A stretch of DNA of 64,000 nucleotides from IMG/VR virus record IMGVR_UViG_3300040801_001103, positions 1 through 64,000 of that record; one strand, written 5' to 3'. The notes beneath the pieces are model-generated. The model saw only the letters and a program-made list of their open reading frames with translations, was not told the origin of the DNA and searched no databases. How positions within the stretch are numbered: the first letter of the stretch is position 1; every line of letters begins with the position of its first letter. Made by a program: the position numbers and the translations under genes. Shown here piece by piece: positions 39,669 to 47,248 of the stretch. The DNA is from a virus.

Positions 39669-40319
39669 TCAAACCATGCGAAGCTTGGTTTGGGCAAACT
39701 CGTTCATCATGGATAGCACAGCGTGGTTGAGATCTTCCATGGAGCCATCATTTGTGATGATCTTGTCCACAGGATAGCCAGCCCAGTCCCACTCGGAACG
39801 ATGTACATCAGCGTGGCGTGTTTCCATGATGCGCTCTGCTAGCACATTGCCGCCTGTTGCGTCACATGCAGTCTGGTACCATTCAGGCAGTTTGCCACGT
39901 TGTACCCAAACCACTTTGCCACCCATGCGCTGTATGATTTTCAGCTCATTGCGAAAGCGGCAATCGCTTATGACTTTGTTGGCGTTGTGAGTTTTGTGGA
40001 AACGATATTCCAGACTGTTCAACCAGATGTCTTGATGGAAATGGTCGCGCATTATGTCAGTGCCCAACAATTGTAATGCCAGTCGAGGTGTAAAGTTGGC
40101 AATGTCCAGCTTGCGGCTCCAAAACATGTCAGGTGTTTCACGGAAGCCTCTGCTTTCCATGGTGTCACCTTCCAGCAACTCTCTAGGCCACCCAAATACT
40201 GCTGCGCAAAGATCCTTCAAGGGTGCTGCAAAACTATCAGTCTGATAACCTTGCTTAACTAAAATGTCGGAAACGGTGCCTTTTCCTGAACCTATAAATC
40301 CAACTAAACCAATTACCAT
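39669..40319 (-). CDS. 1: Deoxynucleoside monophosphate kinase gp1
   Basis: A 216-residue P-loop kinase that phosphorylates dNMPs for phage DNA synthesis. The P-loop is GFIGSGKG (7-14). Further T4 gp1-type segments are SFAAPLKDLCAAVFGWPREL, RLALQLLGTDIMRDHF, HTNxNKVISDCRFRNEL-like (here NANKVISDCRFRNEL) and HRSEWDWAGYPVDKIITNDG. The length is near T4 gp1 (241). In T4 gp1 lies in a structural region too; here it sits between sheath and neck genes. Confidence 0.9.
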   Translation of the reverse strand: MVIGLVGFIGSGKGTVSDILVKQGYQTDSFAAPLKDLCAAVFGWPRELLEGDTMESRGFRETPDMFWSRKLDIANFTPRLALQLLGTDIMRDHFHQDIWLNSLEYRFHKTHNANKVISDCRFRNELKIIQRMGGKVVWVQRGKLPEWYQTACDATGGNVLAERIMETRHADVHRSEWDWAGYPVDKIITNDGSMEDLNHAVLSMMNEFAQTKLRMV

Positions 40320-40336
40320 GTGTGTCCTCTCTGTTA

Positions 40337-41092
40337 TTATCCGATGGTGAAACCCAAAGGGCTGTTTCCTTCCTCCATGTTACTTATAGACTCTAGCAAA
40401 TCTTGCACCTCTTGCTGGCCTTCGGCCTTGAGTTGTTCACCATTTAGTGTGATTGCGCCGCCTGCTCCTGGCAATCCACTCTGATACTTGCTGCGGGCTT
40501 CACCCAACATCAGCTTGCATTGCGCTAATGCATAACTGGCTATCCAAAAGCTAGCGTACACATCCTTGAGCAGCACACATTCTGGAACATAGTTATAGCA
40601 CATACACAGTATGTCTTCTTCTGCTCTGACGTTGCGCAACAGACGAAGAATTTTGCTGTTGTGATTCCATTGGAAGTCGTATTCACCACCAAATATTCTG
40701 CCGGCTGTTTCCTTCCACTGTGAGTAAAAGTCAAAAGTGCTCAGCCCACCTCCAGCACTGGCGCTCAACAGATAAGCATTAGCGTATGCTGCGTCAAAAG
40801 GATCGAAGTTTGTTCCAGTGCCGCTGTTGGTGCCTATGCCACGGCGATAAACGCGACGTATTTCCATGATTTCACTGGGAAGTTGATATTCAACCTGGTC
40901 AGGTTTGGTGCTGATAAACAGCACACTCTCTTCCACACTACCGCCACTGATCTGGCGGTATTTGCCGAACGCTTGCTTGATTGCTACATCATAGTGCTCA
41001 CGATCCAGTTCAACATCAACAATGCCGTCTGCTAGTCGTAACTGAAGTTCTCGTATGAGGTCTTGCCGATCTTTATACCCAATGTCATCCAT
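40337..41092 (-). CDS. Neck protein, gp13-like
   Basis: A 251-residue protein. The N-terminal RQDLIRELQLRLADGIVDVE and DVAIKQAFGKYRQISGGSVE, the middle YQLPSEIMEIRRVYRRGIG, and the C-terminal YASFWIASYALAQCKLMLGE fit a conserved neck/head-completion protein I recall from marine and rhizobial T4-like phages, usually matched to gp13. It starts 5 nt after a late-promoter box. Its likely partner, a gp14-like protein, lies at 45 kb on the other strand. The gp13 assignment is by general pattern and size (T4 gp13 has 309). Confidence 0.6.
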   Translation of the reverse strand: MDDIGYKDRQDLIRELQLRLADGIVDVELDREHYDVAIKQAFGKYRQISGGSVEESVLFISTKPDQVEYQLPSEIMEIRRVYRRGIGTNSGTGTNFDPFDAAYANAYLLSASAGGGLSTFDFYSQWKETAGRIFGGEYDFQWNHNSKILRLLRNVRAEEDILCMCYNYVPECVLLKDVYASFWIASYALAQCKLMLGEARSKYQSGLPGAGGAITLNGEQLKAEGQQEVQDLLESISNMEEGNSPLGFTIG

Positions 41093-41097
41093 GCCGT

Positions 41098-41105
41098 TAT
41101 TTATC
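41098..41105 (-). promoter_or_regulatory. Late promoter 5 nt before neck gene start
   Basis: GATAAATA on the minus strand, overlapping the stop of the upstream gene, then five bases and the ATG at 41092. Confidence 0.65.
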
Positions 41106-42270
41106 AGAAAACCTTGAGCAATAGCGTGTGCTCGTTCAGTCGACCATTCATCTTGGTCTCTGAAGCATTGACTTCCTTGTACAGTTTGTCAATTTTGGTA
41201 CGGGCCAACTTGTCGGCTCCCTTGAGCAATACCTCTGGCTTGCGGATGGTCTTCTGTGTACTAGTAGCAGCATCAAAACCCACAATGGTTGTGCCCTTTA
41301 CACTGAGCTCCATGCCTTGCTCAGCTCTGTAAATGCCTAGCTTGCGGTTCTTGGTGTTGAACACCCACAGTGCGTTGGCGCCAATAATGCTCACGGGATT
41401 GATGCTAGCCAAACCCAGGCTGGACTCTGAATCCTTGAACTTGATCTTTTCCACTAACTTGGTCTTGTTGAGTGACTTCTTGACGCGAGGCTTGCGATGT
41501 GCCTTGGCTTCGTTTATCACCGTGTCCAGCGCCGCAAACAGAACATCATAAAACTTTTCCATCTGCTTGCGTTTGCGAGGCGTGTCCAGGTGTGCATAAC
41601 CTTCTTTGATATCTTCATCCTTCCATGCCACAACTTCCAGAGCTTCCTGGTATCCCAGCTCAAACATGTCACGCAGAATCTTGGCGTGGGCGGCTTTGAT
41701 ATCCACCTCGTAAGATTTGATCATGTTGTAGGGCTCGAACTTCTCGGGCGTGAGAGTGCCATCAACAATCTGGTCCAGTGACCATTCCAGTTCACCTGCA
41801 AGTTCACCCACTTGCTCACGCATGCGGTCCTGAATACTCACAACAGGTGCCGCAGGCTTCTTGCTCTCAGCTTCTTTCTCAATCGCCTCAGCTTGCTCAA
41901 TCTTGCGGGCCTTCTCCAAGAGTGAGTTGTAGTATTGCTCTACCTTGTCAGCTCGTTCTTGCGTGAGTATGCCACCTTTGTTGGCAATGTAAGTGTACTT
42001 GCCTATGGTGCTGAAGTGGTAGTCAGGCAGCTTCTTGAGCACACGACTGTCTTGCACACTAAAATTCTTGGCACAGTACTTGACAAACTCGCTAGCCAGA
42101 GTTTTGTCAGCAATCTCATAATGCAGATAGAACTCTGCTTCCCAAAACAATCGATCGTAGTCACGCTTGATGCCACCGCTGCGAATGGGTTTGGCTTCCG
42201 GATTGATCAATGCCCACTCTGGGCGGGCAAAGCCAGTGGCATTGCCCAAGTTCTTTTTCTTTACTGCCAT
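41104..42270 (-). CDS. Conserved T4-like phage hypothetical protein
   Basis: A 388-residue basic protein with Lys/Ala-rich N-terminus (MAVKKKNLGNATGFARPEWA). It contains KRDYDRLFWEAEFYLHYEIA, KLPDYHFSTIGKYTYIANKG and a helical linker (EQAEAIEKEAESKKPAAP). The C-terminal domain (LASINPVSIIGANALWVFNT, NRKLGIYRAEQ) looks like a compact beta domain. I recall it as a widely conserved unknown in T4-like phages. It ends at the late promoter of the neck gene. Confidence 0.7.
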   Translation of the reverse strand: MAVKKKNLGNATGFARPEWALINPEAKPIRSGGIKRDYDRLFWEAEFYLHYEIADKTLASEFVKYCAKNFSVQDSRVLKKLPDYHFSTIGKYTYIANKGGILTQERADKVEQYYNSLLEKARKIEQAEAIEKEAESKKPAAPVVSIQDRMREQVGELAGELEWSLDQIVDGTLTPEKFEPYNMIKSYEVDIKAAHAKILRDMFELGYQEALEVVAWKDEDIKEGYAHLDTPRKRKQMEKFYDVLFAALDTVINEAKAHRKPRVKKSLNKTKLVEKIKFKDSESSLGLASINPVSIIGANALWVFNTKNRKLGIYRAEQGMELSVKGTTIVGFDAATSTQKTIRKPEVLLKGADKLARTKIDKLYKEVNASETKMNGRLNEHTLLLKVF

Positions 42271-42286
42271 TCAAATCTCCTTGTTA

Positions 42287-42988
42287 TTATCCCAAGTAGC
42301 CATCACGATTGATCTGACCGCCCGTGCTGCGCAGCGTGTAAGTCATGCCGCGCATAATTTTACTGTGTCGCCCACTCTTGAGGTCAACAGTGGTACCGCA
42401 TGTTGCGCGGTACGTGAACACTTTGCTGGGCTTACTAGGCTTACGAGGCGCAGTCTGCATCTGGTGACAACGGCTAGCCTGTTGACCAATCAGCATCATG
42501 ATGCCTTTCCAGTATCTACCATGACCCTTGCCGTGGAGCTTGTAATGCTGGACCGCAATAATGTGCGCTGCTTCATGACCAGGCGTGTCATCAATAAAAG
42601 TTTGCCCGTTCAAGTCCAACAATGTCTGGCTCAGGGTGATGACAGGCTTCTCTACGCAGTAGTGGCGTCCCCAGGACCACTTGGCAGTGCCAGCAGTTCT
42701 GGTCATCTTGCTGCTGAACTCCACAACAGGTCTTTCAAACTCACAACCAAAATGTTCTTCAGCAATAGTAAACGCTTGTTCGATTTTGTCAAGACATTTT
42801 TGCTGCGCATCAGTATAGCCACGCCGCACACTAGCGGCCGCAGTCTTTACTTTGGGAACCACAGCCCCGTCAATAAAGCCTTTCTTGGCCAGGGCTGCTA
42901 TCATGCCCTTGTCAATTCCAGCAGTATTGCCTTGTGAACGGATCTTGTCCAGTGCATCTTGCTGACGAGAAGTGAGGGATTGTGACAT
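42287..42988 (-). CDS. SprT-like zinc metalloprotease
   Basis: A 233-residue protein. HEAAH at 138-142 is the HExxH zinc/catalytic motif, with a third His at 156 in GKGHGRYWKGIM; this is the SprT arrangement (HExxH...HGxxW). The strand ITLSQTLLDLNGQTFIDDTP precedes it as expected. Residues 5-38 (LTSRQQDALDKIRSQG, IDKGMIAALAKKG) are a helical module shared with the 162-residue protein at 20 kb. The C-terminal tail with Cys195-type residues is basic. SprT/Spartan proteins cut DNA-crosslinked proteins; here it may clear host proteins from DNA. It lies behind the same type of early unit as its relatives. Confidence 0.8.
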   Translation of the reverse strand: MSQSLTSRQQDALDKIRSQGNTAGIDKGMIAALAKKGFIDGAVVPKVKTAAASVRRGYTDAQQKCLDKIEQAFTIAEEHFGCEFERPVVEFSSKMTRTAGTAKWSWGRHYCVEKPVITLSQTLLDLNGQTFIDDTPGHEAAHIIAVQHYKLHGKGHGRYWKGIMMLIGQQASRCHQMQTAPRKPSKPSKVFTYRATCGTTVDLKSGRHSKIMRGMTYTLRSTGGQINRDGYLG

Positions 42989-43020
42989 TTTCTTGCTCCG
43001 CTTTATTAACCTACATACTT

Positions 43021-43048
43021 AGTCTAGCAAAACGACCGGATATGTCAA
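43021..43048 (-). promoter_or_regulatory. Early sigma70-like promoter
   Basis: TTGACA (43043-43048), 16 bp with CCGGTCGTT and ending TGC, TAGACT (43021-43026), minus strand, upstream of the SprT-like gene. Confidence 0.8.
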
Positions 43049-43062
43049 CTTTCAGTACTTAT

Positions 43063-43100
43063 GTAAGTTGTTGATATTATTGGAGTTTTGAAAAAAGTTG
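43063..43100. repeat. 38-bp promoter-upstream repeat, copy A
   Basis: It matches 44216-44253 at 32 of 38 positions without gaps. It lies 14 nt upstream of an early promoter -35 box and directly after a gene end; on the minus strand it begins with a CAACTTTTTTCA run. Confidence 0.6.
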
Positions 43101-43106
43101 AATCTT

Positions 43107-43673
43107 TTATGCGTTCTGGAGCTTTTTGAACCAGGCTTCCATGCGCTCTTCGGCTTCCATCTCCAGTCGATAAGCTCGCTCTTCCTGCTTGCGCTCTTGC
43201 TCTGCAAAGCGGCTCTTTTGCTCACGCCACTCTGCATCCAGACTACGCTGTGTCACGCTCTTAGCGAGCGTCTGAGCCTCTTCTGCTTCTTTCTGGGCAC
43301 CTACACAAGCCCTATCAACAGGTGCTACAGCCACTCGAGCAGGTTTGCTAGCCTTGCGCTGCGCTTCTGCATCCAGCTGGCGCCAGTATTTGGCGATGCG
43401 CATGGTGCCCTTGGCGTTGGGCTTCATCCAGCGCTCAATCTGCCAGTCCAGCATGCTGCGATGCTTCAGGAAGTATTTGGCGCTGATACACCCGCTGTGA
43501 GCGTCTCCGCCTGTAAATCCCACCCCGTTATCCACGTTGGTGACACTAGCAGCTTTTTCGCCCTCAGTCTGGTTGTTGAAGATCACCACCAGTGCCCGGC
43601 CAATAAACTCAGCACGTTTCTCAGGGTTATTGGTCAGGAAGTTTTGGATGTACTCTTTTGTCACAATAGCCAT
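43107..43673 (-). CDS. Conserved hypothetical protein with coiled-coil tail
   Basis: A 188-residue protein. The N-terminal domain (ITKEYIQNFLTNN-type start, EKRAEFIGRALVVIFNNQTE, NGVGFTGGDAHSGCISAKYF, LDWQIERWMKP) is a conserved fold I recall from phages and plasmids without a function. The C-terminal 80 residues form a charged coiled coil (RFAEQERKQEERAYRLEMEA). It overlaps the upstream gene by one base. A host-interaction or early regulatory role is possible from its place behind an early promoter. Confidence 0.7.
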   Translation of the reverse strand: MAIVTKEYIQNFLTNNPEKRAEFIGRALVVIFNNQTEGEKAASVTNVDNGVGFTGGDAHSGCISAKYFLKHRSMLDWQIERWMKPNAKGTMRIAKYWRQLDAEAQRKASKPARVAVAPVDRACVGAQKEAEEAQTLAKSVTQRSLDAEWREQKSRFAEQERKQEERAYRLEMEAEERMEAWFKKLQNA

Positions 43674-43870
43674 TAGATTTTGCCCTCTTGTGTGACTGCC
43701 GCCATGTTTTGTAACGCCACGGTGGCTTCCATGCCAGCATCATCAAGTTCATTATTTTGAATATAACAAAGTGCTTCTTCCGCTATATTCAACTTGGCTT
43801 TCAGCGTATCTATCTGTTCTTTAGCGGCCATCAATTCTGTAACTTCTTCGTCGCTTAACCAGATACTCAT
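43673..43870 (-). CDS. Small coiled-coil hypothetical protein
   Basis: A 65-residue helical protein, MSIWLSDEEVTELMAAKEQI at the start. Heptad spacing in EQIDTLKAKLNIAEEALCYI suggests a coiled coil. It follows the 90-residue gene by 10 nt and overlaps the next by one base, so it is inside the early unit driven from 44.2 kb. The function is unknown. Confidence 0.65.
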   Translation of the reverse strand: MSIWLSDEEVTELMAAKEQIDTLKAKLNIAEEALCYIQNNELDDAGMEATVALQNMAAVTQEGKI

Positions 43871-43880
43871 CGTTATCTCC

Positions 43881-44153
43881 TTACGCTATATGTGCTGTTT
43901 CGGGGATGATGCTGAACTGGACGTAGCCATATTCTTCCGCCACTGCCCACTCCAGGGCTCGAATCTTGCCCTCAAACTGGCTGTATACAATGCTGTCCAC
44001 GTCCCTGCAGAACGCCTCGCACTCGTTAGCGCCAAAGCCTGTAACAGTAACCACATCATCAATGTCGTCTACCTTGAGGTTCCCGTTACGCTTGACGCTG
44101 GGGAACTCCCTGGAAATCGCTCTTGCTACTTGGTGTGTTATCAACTGGGCCAT
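43881..44153 (-). CDS. Small hypothetical protein
   Basis: A 90-residue mixed alpha/beta protein, MAQLITHQVARAISREFPSV at the start, with DDIDDVVTVTGFGANECEAF and an aromatic end. It is the first gene after a strong early promoter. It has no cysteine pairs suitable for zinc and no membrane helix. No family recognised. Confidence 0.65.
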   Translation of the reverse strand: MAQLITHQVARAISREFPSVKRNGNLKVDDIDDVVTVTGFGANECEAFCRDVDSIVYSQFEGKIRALEWAVAEEYGYVQFSIIPETAHIA

Positions 44154-44183
44154 TTCTGCTCCGCTTCTTTAACCTACACACAT

Positions 44184-44211
44184 ATGATAGCATAACGACC
44201 AGAAGTGTCAA
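44184..44211 (-). promoter_or_regulatory. Early sigma70-like promoter
   Basis: TTGACA (44206-44211), 16 bp with CTGGTCGTT and ending TGC, TATCAT (44184-44189), minus strand, upstream of the four-gene early unit at 42.3-44.2 kb. Confidence 0.85.
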
Positions 44212-44215
44212 GCCT

Positions 44216-44253
44216 GTAAGTGCTTGATTTAGTTGGAGTTATGAAAAAAGTTG
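44216..44253. repeat. 38-bp promoter-upstream repeat, copy B
   Basis: Copy of 43063-43100 (32/38 identical). It also holds the 14-mer TAAGTGCTTGATTT (44217-44230) that forms the inverted repeat at 20.6 kb. It ends in the U-tract of the lipoprotein-gene terminator. Confidence 0.6.
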
Positions 44254-44276
44254 GGCGGGCTATGTAGAAAGCCCGC
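44244..44276 (-). terminator. Rho-independent terminator of lipoprotein gene
   Basis: GCGGGCT/AGCCCGC stem (44255-44261 with 44270-44276), 8-nt loop, then CCAAC and six U residues on the minus strand; 13 nt past the lipoprotein stop. Confidence 0.8.
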
Positions 44277-44288
44277 TATGTAGAGGTG

Positions 44289-45044
44289 TTACGGGCTAAT
44301 TATGACCCCGCGAGAGATTAAACTATCAATTATCTGCTGATAGTCGTTAGAGATTTCGGAAAAGTTTGCCTGACCGTATTCATAGCCTTGCGTTGCTGTT
44401 TCGACTACTGCACCCAAGCCTGTGGCATAAAGGTCTTCTGCGAGCACAAAACCGTCACGACTCACGTCAGATACAGCATCAAGCCCTTGACTGGCGATCC
44501 CAGTTGTCGCATCCAAACCAGCTTGATTGGATACCGCTAGTGCATCAAACCCTGCTTGTCCAAGATCAGCTATAGCGCCCACACTTACTGCGGTAGCCGC
44601 TGTGCTTTCAGCATATTGCTGCCCCAAGCCCAATACCATGGATTGGTTCCCCAGCTGGATGTTCTCCTGGCTTTGGAAGTTGGCCATTTGTACTCTGGCT
44701 GCATTATCGCTAGCATTCTTGGCTACATCTGCCTGTAGTGCAATACCAGCTACTGCCGCTACTGGTGCCGCTAGAATACGTCCCCAAGTTAACGACTCGG
44801 ACTCTACATACTGTGGAGCCACAATACGATCTTGCGTCATGGCTATGGCCATGGTTGCTACTGCTGAGGTAGTGGGATCTTGACTTGCTGCCATTCCAGA
44901 CAGTGCCAAGTATCGAGCTTCTTGCTGTCTGGCATTTGCCTCGGCAGCTTCGCCTATTGCTCTGTAGTAATTTTCTTGCGATGTGTTTGCACAGCCTGTC
45001 ACAAACAGCAAAGCAAGGATACTGATTACCAATTTAATTTTCAT
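44289..45044 (-). CDS. Lipoprotein with exact 11-residue repeats
   Basis: A 251-residue exported lipoprotein. The signal peptide ends in the lipobox FVTGC with Cys18 as the lipid-bearing residue. The mature part is Ala/Gln-rich and helical. Between about 163 and 222 a Gly-hydrophobic pair recurs at Gly165, 176, 187, 198, 209 and 220, an exact 11-residue period, as in LEA-like or membrane-surface helices. There is no enzymatic motif. It is divergent from the plus-strand neck gene, 48 bp apart, and has its own terminator. It may coat or alter the host outer membrane (superinfection exclusion or lysis), which is inference. Confidence 0.8.
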   Translation of the reverse strand: MKIKLVISILALLFVTGCANTSQENYYRAIGEAAEANARQQEARYLALSGMAASQDPTTSAVATMAIAMTQDRIVAPQYVESESLTWGRILAAPVAAVAGIALQADVAKNASDNAARVQMANFQSQENIQLGNQSMVLGLGQQYAESTAATAVSVGAIADLGQAGFDALAVSNQAGLDATTGIASQGLDAVSDVSRDGFVLAEDLYATGLGAVVETATQGYEYGQANFSEISNDYQQIIDSLISRGVIISP

Positions 45045-45079
45045 GGTTTTCTCCTGTTAATATGCTTTGGACAATTACC

Positions 45080-45087
45080 GATAAATA
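45080..45087 (+). promoter_or_regulatory. Late promoter 5 nt before neck gene start
   Basis: GATAAATA on the plus strand, five bases (CTGGC), then the ATG at 45093. It starts the only plus-strand transcription unit. Confidence 0.7.
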
Positions 45088-45092
45088 CTGGC

Positions 45093-46166
45093 ATGCCACG
45101 TTTAAGTCTCTGGAATCCCATTAAATCAAACGATTTTTCGTTTATCGATCGCATTGTAGGCGAGCACATGTACGCCGGAGGCACGGGTGTCTTGGTTCAT
45201 AGATACCTGGGTATCCAAGGTGGTATCAACTCACCTGACGGCGACTTAACGCAACCTACCAGTACACCAAGTGACTCCGAAGTATTTATCCAGGATCTAC
45301 TATTTTTGGAAAACAGAGACCGCAAATACGATAAAACCATATACGAGTTGCGTGGGCAATACAATATCCAGGACGCAGATGCATATGATCTCACCCAGTT
45401 TGGTCTGTTCCTGCAAAGCGATACAGTTTTCATGAACTTTCACATCGAGAGCATGGTGGAAAGCTTGGGTCGAAAGCTTATGCCTGGTGACGTTCTAGAG
45501 CTACCGCACTTGCGCGACGACTTGCTGCTGGGCAGCGAGGATGCCATCAACCGCTTCTACGTGGTACAGGAAGGTGCTCGACCTAGCGAAGGATATGATC
45601 CCATGTGGTGGCCACACCTGTGGCGTGTCAAGCTAGGACCCATCAGCGACAGCCAAGAGTACAGAGACATCTTGGGTACTGGTGAGAATGAGGACGATCT
45701 CAGAAACTTCGTGAGCCAGTATGAGAAAGACATTCAGATTAACGATGCTGTGTTAGCGCAAGCTGAAAAAGACGTACAGTTTGATCCGCAATATCGCAAG
45801 AACGCACACCTGTACTTTGATCCCACAGTGCCAGACAAACCCACCTTGGGTTTTGACTACATGGGCGGCGGTGCTACACCCCCAAATGGTGAAATGGTAT
45901 CAGGTAGTGGCGCAAGCTTCCCCACAGAGAATGTCCACGAAGGAGATTATTTTTTGAGGACTGATTTTATGCCCAACAGGCTGTTCCAGAAGCAAGGCAA
46001 CTTGTGGAAACGTATATCAGATGATAACCGCAATGCTTGGGCAGCCGCAGACAAAGTACTCACCAGTTTCATCAACAACGACGACACTACAGAATACACA
46101 GACGGCGAAATTGCTCCAGTCAAGACTAACTTGAGCAAGGTTGTGCGTCCCAAGACGGATGACTGA
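45093..46166 (+). CDS. Neck protein, gp14-like
   Basis: A 357-residue protein starting MPRLSLWNPIKSNDFSFIDR. The longer open frame before it is ignored because this ATG has the late promoter in front. YAGGTGVLVHRYLGIQGG, EVFIQDLLFLENRDRKYDKT, LTQFGLFLQSDTVFMNFHIE and LMPGDVLELPHLRDDLLL follow the general course of T4-like gp14 (dimer-forming neck protein; T4 256 residues) with extra length. It sits next to the gp15-like gene in the same block, as expected for neck and tail-top proteins. A gp14 role is likely, not certain. Confidence 0.65.
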   Translation: MPRLSLWNPIKSNDFSFIDRIVGEHMYAGGTGVLVHRYLGIQGGINSPDGDLTQPTSTPSDSEVFIQDLLFLENRDRKYDKTIYELRGQYNIQDADAYDLTQFGLFLQSDTVFMNFHIESMVESLGRKLMPGDVLELPHLRDDLLLGSEDAINRFYVVQEGARPSEGYDPMWWPHLWRVKLGPISDSQEYRDILGTGENEDDLRNFVSQYEKDIQINDAVLAQAEKDVQFDPQYRKNAHLYFDPTVPDKPTLGFDYMGGGATPPNGEMVSGSGASFPTENVHEGDYFLRTDFMPNRLFQKQGNLWKRISDDNRNAWAAADKVLTSFINNDDTTEYTDGEIAPVKTNLSKVVRPKTDD

Positions 46167-46168
46167 AC

Positions 46169-47230
46169 ATGAAAAAACATGTAATCGCCCACTATACCTG
46201 GAATCCTGAGTTCTCCAAGAGAGGGCTTCGCCACGATCTCTTAAACTACACTAACACTAAATTTTTATTGATAGGCCCAGAAGAATCTGTAGTCTATCGA
46301 GATGATGAATTTATAGATACTCCCATCATAAGAAAAACCATCAAGCACAGTATCAATCATTTGGGTAATGAGATACATGCTGTTTTCAACTTTGTGCCTG
46401 ATACACCTCGGACAACTGAGCACGAAGATGAATATTTTGCTGATATGTTGCATGATTATATTACTGTGCATCCATACAACTCATTTTTTTTCACTTACAG
46501 CGTCAATGGGTTTATTAAACAGGCTCCTGAAGATCGCTACCCGCATGATACATCAGAATTTAATTATAACTTTTGCTGTCTGAACCGCAATCCCCACCCA
46601 CATCGCAAGTACCTCATGGACTGTCTGGCCAAATACCGCTTGATTGAATACAATGTTGTGAGCTGGCTCGCTGATTGTGACCATGATGAGCCATATAACT
46701 TTCAATACTGGACACCCAGACAGATTATTTTACCTGAGACCCGTGGCTATAAAACACGGGAAGGCAGTGAGCCAGTCGCATACAAGCAATGTTTTTCCAA
46801 TCTGGTTTCTGAGTCAACAATGGACAGAGTGTTTCTAACAGAAAAGGTGGGACGACCAATATTGGCTAAAAGGCCATTTCTGGTACAAGGCGGGGTGGGC
46901 TACCATGAAAATTTGAAAAATTTAGGCTTTGAGTTGTATGATGAACTGTACGACTATGCCTTTGACGCAGAGCCTGACTGGAAAACCAGAACAGAAATGG
47001 TTGTGAAGCAAATTCACAGCACACAGGGCGCAAACTATCAGGAACTCTACGCACAAGTACTGCCCAAGTTGGAACACAATCTGGCGCGTTGGATACACTT
47101 TGTGGTTCATGACAGACCGGTTCCTGATATAGTATCAGAGCACCCAGAATTTTTTCAGAATTATGTTCTACGTGATCAAGATGCAGTCAATTGTCTTATC
47201 CATCACGATTATTTTAAAAAGTATGTATAA
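46169..47230 (+). CDS. Glycosyltransferase-like protein
   Basis: A 353-residue protein. The C-terminal part CFSNLVSESTMDRVFLTEKV, GRPILAKRPFLVQGGVGYHE and NLGFELYDELYDYAFDAEPD is a pattern I know from phage and bacterial glycosyltransferase/fucosyltransferase-like proteins (…ExxxFLTEKxxRPIxxxxPFxxxGxxxxLxxLGFxxF). The N-terminal half is unlike standard GT folds and may be divergent. It starts 2 nt after the neck-gene stop and therefore is a late gene, suggesting modification of virion or host surface glycans late in infection. Confidence 0.65.
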   Translation: MKKHVIAHYTWNPEFSKRGLRHDLLNYTNTKFLLIGPEESVVYRDDEFIDTPIIRKTIKHSINHLGNEIHAVFNFVPDTPRTTEHEDEYFADMLHDYITVHPYNSFFFTYSVNGFIKQAPEDRYPHDTSEFNYNFCCLNRNPHPHRKYLMDCLAKYRLIEYNVVSWLADCDHDEPYNFQYWTPRQIILPETRGYKTREGSEPVAYKQCFSNLVSESTMDRVFLTEKVGRPILAKRPFLVQGGVGYHENLKNLGFELYDELYDYAFDAEPDWKTRTEMVVKQIHSTQGANYQELYAQVLPKLEHNLARWIHFVVHDRPVPDIVSEHPEFFQNYVLRDQDAVNCLIHHDYFKKYV

Positions 47231-47248
47231 TTTCAGGAGCAAGTAATA

